Assembly: GCF_002019795.1 (NCBI RefSeq)
Contig: NZ_KV917381.1
Span: 2,388,068 to 2,452,067, forward strand
Source: Bacillus alkalicellulosilyticus
GTDB lineage: Bacteria; Bacillota; Bacilli; Bacillales; Bacillaceae_F
Reading direction: 5' to 3'
Length of the DNA: 64,000 bases
Under the pieces are notes generated by a model. The model was not told where the DNA came from, searched no databases, and saw only the letters and a list, made by a program, of their open reading frames with translations. The position numbers were made by a program, and so were the translations under genes. Positions 57,006-64,000 of this stretch are shown piece by piece (positions within the stretch are counted from its first letter, which is position 1; every line of letters begins with the position of its first letter).

Positions 57006-57935
57006 TCAAGGTTTTTTATTATTTTTGGAAGGACCACGGGGTTTCTTAAAACTTGAAAATACATTGTATTTCACCATACCAGATGTAATCGACACTCCTA
57101 GAAAAACAAGCAATCCACCAATTATTTGTTCAAGACGAACTGACTCTCCTAAAAACAAACTAATAATAGCAGTGAAAACTGGTATTAGGTTCAAGAAAAC
57201 TCCAGCCTGGCTCGCTCCAATTTTTCGTACCGAAATGTTCCAAAACATAAATGAAAAAACAGATGGAAACAAAAACATATATAAAACACCAACAACTGTT
57301 ATCGTACTGAGTTTTGAGAACGTTATGTCTTGAGCAAGTGCAAACGGTGCAAGCATTATCATTGCAAAAAGCGTAGACACTGCCGTTGCAGTTATCGGTG
57401 GAACTGACACTCGTTTTCCAACAATTGAATACAACGTCCAAACGACTACCGCTGCTACCATAATTAGGTCCCCTCGGTTATACTCCATCACAAACATCCC
57501 GAATATATTGCCTTTTGTAATAATAAGCAATGCTCCCAACATGGATATTGCTAAACCCAACACCTGAAAACGCTTCAACTTTTCTTTTAATAAAAGCATT
57601 GAGAAAAGAACAATGACAGCAGGATTAACAGCGCTAAGTAACGCTGCATTAGTTGGTGATGTATAATGAAGCGCCGTATATAACAGTAAGTTATAGCCGA
57701 TGATTCCCAATAACCCAAGGACAATAAGAGGAATTATATTTGCTTTAATATCCTCCCATTTCGGCTTCTCAATGACTCTAGCAAGTGGGATTAAGATAAA
57801 TAACGCAAGAACCCAGCGTGAAAATGTAATCCACACGGGGGATAATTCTTCGACAACGAATGTACCAAACACATAATTCCCTGCCCAAAACAATGTTGTT
57901 AACATTAGCAAAATCCATACATGGTACGTTTTCAA
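57006..57935 (-). CDS. EamA/DMT-family transporter
   Basis: 309 residues, ten membrane segments in two EamA repeats (GNYVFGTFVVEELSPVWITFSRW and the second half from about 150). The start is TTG at 57935 with AGGGGGT about 6 nt upstream. The family exports metabolites and amino acids; substrate unknown. The basic C-terminal tail KKPRGPSKNNKKP is cytoplasmic. Confidence 0.92.
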   Translation of the reverse strand: MKTYHVWILLMLTTLFWAGNYVFGTFVVEELSPVWITFSRWVLALFILIPLARVIEKPKWEDIKANIIPLIVLGLLGIIGYNLLLYTALHYTSPTNAALLSAVNPAVIVLFSMLLLKEKLKRFQVLGLAISMLGALLIITKGNIFGMFVMEYNRGDLIMVAAVVVWTLYSIVGKRVSVPPITATAVSTLFAMIMLAPFALAQDITFSKLSTITVVGVLYMFLFPSVFSFMFWNISVRKIGASQAGVFLNLIPVFTAIISLFLGESVRLEQIIGGLLVFLGVSITSGMVKYNVFSSFKKPRGPSKNNKKP

Positions 57936-58092
57936 TGAAATACCCCCTGTTATGCGTTATTACCATTATACAATAAGACATCTTATATATACTGGAATTA
58001 TTATTCACGCTAAAATACGAAACCAAATCTCCACTTTACTCGTATTTAATGATAGAATATAAGAATGTAAAAAATGAAATGGGGGTTTACCA

Positions 58093-58992
58093 ATGGGAAA
58101 AAGAGTCTTATTTTTCTTACTAACCAACGTCATGGTTATGCTTACGATTGTCATTGTATGGTCTATTATTTCTAGGTATACAGGTGGCATGACCGATGCA
58201 CAAGGTGCCATTCAGTATGGACCATTAATGATTTTTAGTTTATTAGTCGGTTTTACAGGTGCATTTATTTCACTCGCGATGTCTCGCTGGGTTGCGAAAA
58301 AAATGATGAATGTACAAGTACTTGATCCAGAGGGTCCTTTGTCTCAACAAGAACGTTTTGTAGTTGAAAAGGTTCATCAATTTTCTCGCGCTGCAGGGTT
58401 AACTCATATGCCCGAAGTGGGTATTTATCAATCCACGGAAGTAAACGCATTCGCAACTGGTCCTTCAAAAAAACGCTCTTTAGTTGCTGTTTCATCTGGT
58501 CTTTTGACTACGATGGATAAAGACGCTGTGGAAGGAGTAATTGCTCACGAAGTAGCTCACGTGGCTAACGGTGATATGGTAACAATGACGCTTCTACAAG
58601 GTGTTGTGAATACGTTTGTTGTCTTCTTTTCAAGAATCGCAGCGATTGTTGTTTCTCGTTTTGTTCGTTCAGAATTACAATGGATTGTTCAATTTTTAGC
58701 GATTATCGTATTCCAAATTTTATTCTCTATCCTCGGAAGTATTGTGGTTATGGCCTATTCTCGCTATCGTGAGTTTCATGCTGACCGTGGTGGTGCGGAT
58801 TTAGCTGGACGAGATAAAATGGCACATGCACTGCGTTCACTTAAAAACTATGTTGACCGTGCAACAGACAAACGCTATAGCGATGATTCTGCTGTACAAA
58901 CATTAAAAATTAACGGTAAAGGTGGAATGGCTAAACTATTCTCATCTCATCCTGATTTAGATGAAAGAATTAAACGCTTAGAGGAAAGATAA
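58093..58992 (+). CDS. htpX: HtpX membrane zinc protease
   Basis: 299 residues, M48B family. Zinc motif HEVAH at 152-156, third-ligand helix [13 protein letters not shown], two N-terminal membrane segments and two more after the active site. It degrades misfolded membrane proteins. GGGGGT precedes the ATG. Its stop codon lies in the arm of an 18-bp terminator. The full-length match leaves little doubt. Confidence 0.97.
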   Translation: MGKRVLFFLLTNVMVMLTIVIVWSIISRYTGGMTDAQGAIQYGPLMIFSLLVGFTGAFISLAMSRWVAKKMMNVQVLDPEGPLSQQERFVVEKVHQFSRAAGLTHMPEVGIYQSTEVNAFATGPSKKRSLVAVSSGLLTTMDKDAVEGVIAHEVAHVANGDMVTMTLLQGVVNTFVVFFSRIAAIVVSRFVRSELQWIVQFLAIIVFQILFSILGSIVVMAYSRYREFHADRGGADLAGRDKMAHALRSLKNYVDRATDKRYSDDSAVQTLKINGKGGMAKLFSSHPDLDERIKRLEER

Positions 58993-59036
58993 TATACAAA
59001 AACAACTGTCCATGAGGGCAGTTGTTTTTGTATATT
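58991..59036. terminator. Bidirectional terminator
   Basis: AATATACAAAAACAACTG and its exact complement (18-bp arms), between convergent htpX and the metallo-hydrolase. Confidence 0.9.
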
Positions 59037-59060
59037 ATTGATTAAACGACCCTTGAATTT

Positions 59061-59912
59061 CTAATGCTTATCCTTTCCAACGTATTTCCCATAGTCAGGA
59101 ATAGCGATGGTATCAAAGTCGCGAGCTAATCTTCCAAGATTTTCTGTAAGCTCTTCCCCCGTCATTGGCAATCCATGGCCTGTCACTGCAATAGTAGGAT
59201 GTAAGGCTTCTAATTTTAGTACTGATTGTTTTGCAACATCCCAATCGGGAGTAAAATACCTTGGAGGACCACTAATTTCATGCTCTTGCATCATTACTTT
59301 GTAAAGTGACTCTTGTTTCACGGTTACAAAAGCGTCACCGGCAAGTAATGTTCGGTCTTCGTCCCTAAATAACGATATATGCCCAGGAGTATGTCCAGGA
59401 GTATGTATCCAACGAAACGAAGGAATATGAGGGATTGTCCCATCTTGTGGTAGAGGTCTCACAGAATCGCCTAGATTAATCGCTTCATTCGGAAACATCG
59501 AAGATAGCTTAGCAATCATCCCACCTTCCACTGTTGGATCAGGCTCTGGGTAACTCATCTTTCCTGTTAAAAAAGGAAGTTCTAATGGATGGGCATAGAC
59601 TGGGATATCCCACTGTCTTATTAATTCGATAATAGAACCGACGTGGTCAAAATGCCCATGTGTTAAAATAATCGCCTTTGGACGACTTCCTTCTCCAAAC
59701 TGTTCTTCGATAACCGAAATAATCTCTTCTGCCGAGTTAGGCATTCCTGCGTCGACAAGGACAAATTCATCTTTTGTGCCAATTAGTGCGATATTTACAA
59801 TTTGTACCGTATAACAAAATAAATCTGGAAGTACTTGAATACCTACTCCACTACCTACCGATGAAGCTGGTATGGGCTTATAATCACTGCCATAACTCAT
59901 ATTCTCTTCCAT
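59061..59912 (-). CDS. Metallo-beta-lactamase-fold hydrolase
   Basis: 283 residues. Zinc ligands: THGHFDHVG, His in HTPGHTPGH, Asp in LLAGDAF, His in VTGHGLP. No signal peptide. Different from the hydrolase at 16295 in its longer loops and in PEPDPTVEGG. GAGGAGG precedes the ATG. It may be cotranscribed after the ZIP-like gene (68-nt gap). Substrate unknown. Confidence 0.92.
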   Translation of the reverse strand: MEENMSYGSDYKPIPASSVGSGVGIQVLPDLFCYTVQIVNIALIGTKDEFVLVDAGMPNSAEEIISVIEEQFGEGSRPKAIILTHGHFDHVGSIIELIRQWDIPVYAHPLELPFLTGKMSYPEPDPTVEGGMIAKLSSMFPNEAINLGDSVRPLPQDGTIPHIPSFRWIHTPGHTPGHISLFRDEDRTLLAGDAFVTVKQESLYKVMMQEHEISGPPRYFTPDWDVAKQSVLKLEALHPTIAVTGHGLPMTGEELTENLGRLARDFDTIAIPDYGKYVGKDKH

Positions 59913-59980
59913 TTACTTTCCTCCTCAAACTATGTTCAAGGATAGTGTCTCTTTTTTTTCTAAAAATACTTCAATAAAAC

Positions 59981-60706
59981 TCACCATTGAAAAAAGAATT
60001 TTAAAGACATCGTAATTGTCGTATATGCAATCACACCAATTGAAAAAGTTAAAAAGTGTGCTTCATCATCAGGAGGAAGTTCATATTTTAGTACGTTTAA
60101 AATCATGGCTCCCGCGATAAAAGCAAAAATAATCGATTCCATGAGTGGGGATAAGGTGAGTGTTACACCTAATATCCAACCGGCTATAATCCCTAAAGCA
60201 AGCACATATCTACCTACAGAGTTATAGATATCAGCATACTCTCTCCATAAATCATGGGCGACTGCCACAAAATGAAGGCCAACCGCAAGTCCATAGAATA
60301 CAGCTTGAATGCCTAAAACATTATGCGAGATCACCGTGTATGCAACCAACATATTATAAAACCCAAAAAATAAAATTTGCAACCAAAATAGCGTTCTTGC
60401 TTTATGTGTTTTATCATTTAGTTGTGCTTTACGAACGACTTTCTGGATACCATAGAATAGCAGAACACCTAGCAAGCCAATAAAATATAGTTCTGATTCC
60501 ATTGTAAAATAGTCGCCATATTTTTTTACTAAAATTTGTTCCTTATGTAGTGTTGGTAATACATAGACAAAAACGTATGAAACAGCCAATCCTCCTGAAA
60601 AAGAAAACCATTTTAAGCGGTGAATCCGTTTAGAAGGAATGAGATTGTTTGCAAACAAGTGGATTAAAATAAAGGATATACCCATTAGTAACGCATCTAA
60701 AGACAT
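59981..60706 (-). CDS. Multipass membrane protein, ZIP-like
   Basis: 241 residues, about seven membrane segments. The segment GLHFVAVAHDLWREYADIYN followed by AFIAGAMILNVLKYELPPDDE is reminiscent of ZIP metal transporters, but the classic HNxxD motif is not clear, so the assignment is tentative. GGAG lies before the ATG. Neighbours are a hydrolase downstream and the ArsR-controlled operon upstream. Confidence 0.65.
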   Translation of the reverse strand: MSLDALLMGISFILIHLFANNLIPSKRIHRLKWFSFSGGLAVSYVFVYVLPTLHKEQILVKKYGDYFTMESELYFIGLLGVLLFYGIQKVVRKAQLNDKTHKARTLFWLQILFFGFYNMLVAYTVISHNVLGIQAVFYGLAVGLHFVAVAHDLWREYADIYNSVGRYVLALGIIAGWILGVTLTLSPLMESIIFAFIAGAMILNVLKYELPPDDEAHFLTFSIGVIAYTTITMSLKFFFQW

Positions 60707-60821
60707 ACTTTTAAACTCCTCTATACAATTTCTTATTTAGAATTCCCCATTTACAAAGACATTACTAAATACTTCGATGCGCGGGGCCACTGTCCTCTAT
60801 TTTAAACATCTCCCATACTGA

Positions 60822-60935
60822 CTATTTTTCACAACATTGCTTCTCTTCCACTTCCTTGATTTCCACACTGCAACATGAAGATTTCTGACTTGATGGTTTT
60901 TTCTTTGTTATCCCTTTTATCAGTTTGTTAAACAT
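60822..60935 (-). CDS. Small Cys-rich peptide of the ArsR operon
   Basis: 37 residues: basic N terminus (MFNKLIKGITKKKPSSQKSS) and two Cys pairs, CCSVEIKEVEEK-QCCEK. GGGGGGAG lies 5-6 nt before the ATG, one of the strongest sites in the window. It lies 29 nt after the permease stop, on the same strand, so it is the third gene of the ArsR-permease operon. The Cys pairs suggest metal or metalloid binding or delivery to the permease; this is inference. Confidence 0.75.
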   Translation of the reverse strand: MFNKLIKGITKKKPSSQKSSCCSVEIKEVEEKQCCEK

Positions 60936-60964
60936 AGTAACTCCCCCCTTTCAAATGAACGATT

Positions 60965-61828
60965 TTACAGTAAGTAAAAGATAAATCCGGAAATCGTCGA
61001 CATCGTAATTACGGATAACACAAAGGTTACAATTAATGACTTTCTAAATATGGATTTTAAAAGGACTAGTTCCGGTAAGCTTGCCCCTGCTGAACTAATC
61101 ATCATCGCCATAACAGGACCTATCGCCATTCCATTCATAAGTAATACTTGTGAAATCGGAATCATACTAGACAAGCGAATATATAAAGGAATTCCGACTA
61201 TAGCTGCAACTGGAATCAACCACCAGGCTTCTCCTCCAAAATGTTCACTAATAAATTCAGCTGGCACAAGTCCGTGTATAACTGCTCCAATCGCTCCACC
61301 TAGTACTAAATATGGATAAACGGACTTTAGTAAATTAAGTGTCTCTTGCCAAGCATTTTTCCAAGCAAATTGTTTTTTTGTTTGATTGTACCCAGTCACC
61401 ACCACTTGTTTAACAGACTTTTCAAACCCTAGCTTCTCTAACAATAAGCCAATGAAAAGACTTAAGCTGGCTGTAATGACCAGATAAAGTATTGTTACCT
61501 TCCATCCCATAATAACTGTCATAATTGATAAAATGGTTGGGTCTAACACTGGAGATGCAAACAAAAATACCATAACAACACCAAACCTTATTTGATTCTT
61601 CAACAAGTTAACGATAATTGGAATAGTAGAACACGAACAAAAGGGGGTAATGAACGCAAAAAACAAGGCAATCAGACCACCAATAAGGGGAGATGATTGT
61701 TTCAACTTTTTTTCAATTTTTTCATAAGGAATAGAGCTTTGTAAGATATGAAGTAAAAACGATATTCCAACGAATAAAAACGTTAACTTTACAACAATTT
61801 CTATAAAACTACGAATTGTTTCCACCAT
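60965..61828 (-). CDS. ArsP/YraQ-type permease (DUF318)
   Basis: 287 residues, eight or more membrane segments. The family signature FITPFCSCSTIPI (Cys-x-Cys in the first conserved membrane block) is intact, as is SPVLDPTI. Members include ArsP, which exports trivalent organoarsenicals. The frame is open to 61924, overlapping arsR, but the start at 61828 has GAAGGG about 8 nt upstream and lies after the internal operator. Substrate not provable. Confidence 0.88.
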   Translation of the reverse strand: MVETIRSFIEIVVKLTFLFVGISFLLHILQSSIPYEKIEKKLKQSSPLIGGLIALFFAFITPFCSCSTIPIIVNLLKNQIRFGVVMVFLFASPVLDPTILSIMTVIMGWKVTILYLVITASLSLFIGLLLEKLGFEKSVKQVVVTGYNQTKKQFAWKNAWQETLNLLKSVYPYLVLGGAIGAVIHGLVPAEFISEHFGGEAWWLIPVAAIVGIPLYIRLSSMIPISQVLLMNGMAIGPVMAMMISSAGASLPELVLLKSIFRKSLIVTFVLSVITMSTISGFIFYLL

Positions 61829-61853
61829 ATGTAACCCTTCTTTCAATTTTTGT

Positions 61854-61873
61854 ACATCAAAAATATTTGATGT
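61854..61873 (-). promoter_or_regulatory. ArsR-type operator between arsR and permease
   Basis: ACATCAAAAATATTTGATGT, near-perfect palindrome with ATCAAA / TTTGAT half-sites shared with the two sites upstream of arsR. May allow independent control of the permease. Confidence 0.75.
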
Positions 61874-61899
61874 AATATGCGAAAATATTGCCCCGCAGT

Positions 61900-62217
61900 T
61901 TATTTTGCAGGGCGAAATATACAACAGAGCTGTTCAGAGAGCAAATGGTCAATCACATCGGAATTGATATAATAATAATTCCATGTCCCTCTTTTTTCTT
62001 TGAGAATGATATCGGCATCTAATAAAATTTTCAGGTGATAAGACAATTTTGATTGTGGTAGGTCTAATACTTCTGATAAATCACATACGCATGTCGCCCC
62101 TTGCTTACATAGGTATGATAAAAGGTGTAATCGTTTTTGGTCAGCAAGTGCTTTAAAACGCTTTTCGTATAATGAAAAATCTTGAGAAGTTTCGTGTAAT
62201 GGGATGTTTAATTCCAT
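61900..62217 (-). CDS. ArsR/SmtB-family metalloregulator
   Basis: 105 residues, winged helix with the metal-sensing motif ATCVCDLSEVLDL (E/T-x-C-x-C-D-L) of ArsR-type sensors, recognition helix QSKLSYHLKIL and wing EKRGTWNYYYIN. An additional Cys pair (QLCCIF) near the C terminus could contribute to metal binding. The second ATG (62217) is preferred for AGGAGA spacing. It represses its own operon through the ATCAAA / TTTGAT palindromes. Confidence 0.92.
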   Translation of the reverse strand: MELNIPLHETSQDFSLYEKRFKALADQKRLHLLSYLCKQGATCVCDLSEVLDLPQSKLSYHLKILLDADIILKEKRGTWNYYYINSDVIDHLLSEQLCCIFRPAK

Positions 62218-62232
62218 AATCATTCTCCTTAC

Positions 62233-62248
62233 ATCAAATTTATTTGAT
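62233..62248 (-). promoter_or_regulatory. ArsR-type operator, proximal
   Basis: ATCAAATTTATTTGAT, inverted repeat ATCAAA-N4-TTTGAT, about 15 nt upstream of the arsR start. Confidence 0.75.
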
Positions 62249-62290
62249 TTATCCTTAGTTTACTACCATAATTATGAAATAGCAATAGAT

Positions 62291-62312
62291 AACATCAAAA
62301 ATATTTGATGTT
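62291..62312 (-). promoter_or_regulatory. ArsR-type operator, distal
   Basis: 9-bp arms AACATCAAA and TTTGATGTT around a 4-nt centre, about 75 nt upstream of the arsR start and overlapping a candidate -35 (TTGATG on the minus strand). Confidence 0.75.
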
Positions 62313-62330
62313 ACGAGATGTAACATAAGG

Positions 62331-62388
62331 CGACAAAGGGGAGGCTCTTACATTTTACTATGCACGCACTCTTCGTCGCCTTTGATGT
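62331..62388 (-). terminator. Hairpin after the LysM protein gene
   Basis: AAGGCGAC-AAAG and CTT-GTCGCCTT arms around a long loop, a few bases past the stop at 62396. T tail weak. Confidence 0.55.
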
Positions 62389-62395
62389 AGTAGTT

Positions 62396-64000
62396 CTATC
62401 GCAACCCTGCCGCACGTTCAATCTGAAGTTGATGTGCTGAATCTGCCCTGCCATCAACATGTCTTGTGCTGTTTGAAAAATAAACATCAAAATGTCCGGT
62501 AATACCGTTATTCGTAATGAACTGAACATCGTGAGGCATAAAGCTCATCGATGCAGCTAACCTTCTTCCATCAACTTCAATGATGACCGCTCGAGGCGTC
62601 CAAGAAAATCCACCCCAAATGGATCTGGCTATGTTTGAGTCAGCCACTGTTAATGTTTCCGAATCTGCATGGTTCGCTCCTATCGTTCGTTTGATTTGAA
62701 ATCGTTGACCCGTTTCGAAATCAATAACGGTTGCTACTTTACCAATCGGAAATACATATTGAGCTTCTGTCCACCAATCTAATAATTCCCCGTGTCTTGC
62801 ACTCACTACTGGTTTAACCGCTATTTGATGAACGGGAACAGTCAATTTTTGACCAATAGTTAATCGACTTGTCGATGTTAAATGATTTACTCTCATTAGT
62901 TCCGTTTGTGGAATTCCGTAACGTACACTTAAATCCCAAATCGTATCACCAGACACAACCGTATGTGTAATATGTGTTACCGAATTACTGCCGATCTGTG
63001 TAGAAGCATTAATTCCATTTGGGATTGTCAATACCTGTCCAATCTGTAACGTATCTGTTCGAAGGCTGTTCGCTGTTCGGATTGCATCTACTGTCACCCC
63101 AAACCGCTGAGCAATTACAGATAGATTGTCCCCCGAACGAACAGTATACATAAAAGTTGTTCTTTCTTCTTTTACCTGTGTTGGTGAAGGCGTTGGTTGA
63201 ACAACACTTGAAGTTGGTGTTGTAGAAGGAATCGTTAACGTCTGACCAATCTGTAACGTATCTGAACGTAGGTGATTGGCTAGACGTATAGCATCAACGG
63301 TTGTTATATATTTTGAAGCAATCGACCACAGACTTTCTCCTGAAACAACCATATGAGTTAGTGTACTAGTTGGCGCAGGACCGTTTATGGATGTACCAGG
63401 GATTGATAATCTTTGCCCAATGTGTAATGTATCTGAGGTTAACTGATTCGCTTTTCGAATTGCTTCAACCGTTGTTTGAAAGCGTTGGGCAAGTGACCAC
63501 AAAGTATCGCCTGAAACAACTGAATAAGAGGTTCCTGGACTTGATAAATTTGTTTGTGTTTGTGTGCTTGGTGTTAATGTTGTATTTGCATTAGGAATGA
63601 CTAATCGTTGACCAATTTGCAACACATCGGACACTAATCCGTTCGCTGATCGAATGGCTTCGGTTGTTGTTCCATATCTTTTGGCAATCACAGAAAGACT
63701 ATCGCCAGCTATAACAGTATAAACGGTATCTATAATTTGTATTTTCGATGTTGTGTTTTCTGAATTATTCGTTGGTGAAAACGTTGGTTGCGCTACATTC
63801 ATGATAATAGGAATTAGTAAAGATTGACCAACACGGATAGTATCATTTGTGAGTTGATTGGCTTCTCTAATCGCAACAGACGTTGTCTGATAATTCCTTG
63901 CCAGTCCAGAAAGAGTTTCACCAGAAACAACCGTATGAAATGTCCTTGGGATCACTAGTCTTTGATTTACATGTAATGTATCGGACGTTAAATGATTCGC
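62396..64000 (-). CDS. Multi-LysM cell-wall protein (5' end outside window)
   Basis: At least 535 residues; the frame is open to the window edge, so the N terminus is missing. Six full LysM domains, each with Y/H-x-V-x-S/A-G-D/E-x-L ... IGQ-x-L-x-IP, plus part of a seventh at the edge, separated by short Thr/Ser/Pro linkers. The C-terminal domain (about 135 residues) carries VIDFETGQRFQIKRTIGANH and AASMSFMPHDVQF, a module known from LysM proteins of bacilli without assigned activity. LysM binds peptidoglycan or chitin GlcNAc. No NlpC/P60 or peptidase motif is seen. The codon at 63955 is only an internal GTG. Confidence 0.9.
   Translation of the reverse strand, partial: ANHLTSDTLHVNQRLVIPRTFHTVVSGETLSGLARNYQTTSVAIREANQLTNDTIRVGQSLLIPIIMNVAQPTFSPTNNSENTTSKIQIIDTVYTVIAGDSLSVIAKRYGTTTEAIRSANGLVSDVLQIGQRLVIPNANTTLTPSTQTQTNLSSPGTSYSVVSGDTLWSLAQRFQTTVEAIRKANQLTSDTLHIGQRLSIPGTSINGPAPTSTLTHMVVSGESLWSIASKYITTVDAIRLANHLRSDTLQIGQTLTIPSTTPTSSVVQPTPSPTQVKEERTTFMYTVRSGDNLSVIAQRFGVTVDAIRTANSLRTDTLQIGQVLTIPNGINASTQIGSNSVTHITHTVVSGDTIWDLSVRYGIPQTELMRVNHLTSTSRLTIGQKLTVPVHQIAVKPVVSARHGELLDWWTEAQYVFPIGKVATVIDFETGQRFQIKRTIGANHADSETLTVADSNIARSIWGGFSWTPRAVIIEVDGRRLAASMSFMPHDVQFITNNGITGHFDVYFSNSTRHVDGRADSAHQLQIERAAGLR

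Noticed and set aside
60965-61924. Longer permease start overlapping arsR
   Set aside because: The extra 32 codons cover an operator palindrome and lack a ribosome site; the ATG at 61828 has one.

Overview
The window looks like a chromosomal segment of a low-GC, Gram-positive, endospore-forming Bacillaceae. Three alpha/beta-type small acid-soluble spore proteins with sigma-G promoters, a YjcZ-type sporulation peptide, GGAGG ribosome sites and B. subtilis-type LexA and cre boxes point this way. Two tandem secreted GH5 endoglucanases with CBM5/12-like modules resemble the paired alkaline cellulases known from alkaliphilic bacilli such as strain N-4 (Evansella cellulosilytica). A genus-level name is an inference from memory, not a search.

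Layout. 1-3.5 kb: membrane protein, SASP cluster, oligoendopeptidase F. 3.9-7.5 kb: two GH5 cellulases, each with its own sigma-A promoter, an operator-like palindrome at the likely +1, and a cre site in the leader. 8-13.2 kb: three-gene signalling operon (hybrid kinase, CheR, REC-PAS-kinase). 13.4-17.1 kb: Y-family polymerase divergent from a LexA-boxed WYL-like mini-protein, then a CBS protein with a HEPN-like motif and a TetR/metallo-hydrolase pair. 17.2-20.6 kb: a GAF-PAS-PAS-GGDEF-EAL protein and a DinB-superfamily protein. 21.2-29.1 kb: a complete rrn operon read leftward (16S, 23S, 5S) followed by 19 tRNA genes and broken by repeats carrying tRNA 5' fragments. 29.2-42.3 kb: small proteins, an ABC-F ATPase, a PQQ-type propeller lipoprotein, a solitary 5S gene with its own promoter, PAP2, a GAF-PP2C phosphatase, a GNAT-like protein, DUF6671, two luciferase-like monooxygenases, YkvR, a signal peptidase. 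42.6-45.1 kb: anti-sigma kinase, STAS and chemoreceptor in one operon. 46.4-52.4 kb: sugar ABC importer with a YesM/YesN-type two-component system. 53.3-55.6 kb: an unfamiliar operon encoding a small helical protein and two Asp/Ala/Ser low-complexity proteins, followed by a 28-bp tandem repeat array that ends in a hairpin. 55.6-64 kb: SRPBCC protein, SecDF-P1-like lipoprotein, EamA transporter, HtpX, metallo-hydrolase, ZIP-like membrane protein, an ArsR/permease/Cys-rich peptide operon with three operator palindromes, and a LysM protein cut by the window edge.

How genes work together. Sensing dominates: CheR sits between two kinases, partner-switching proteins are coupled to an MCP, a YesMN pair lies upstream of its likely sugar importer, and a cyclic-di-GMP enzyme is present. 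Secreted cellulases under apparent catabolite control plus the sugar importer suggest plant polysaccharide use. The least explained loci are the twin Asp/Ala proteins with their repeat array, and the elements carrying 17-nt tRNA 5' fragments. No insertion sequence, prophage or CRISPR array was seen.
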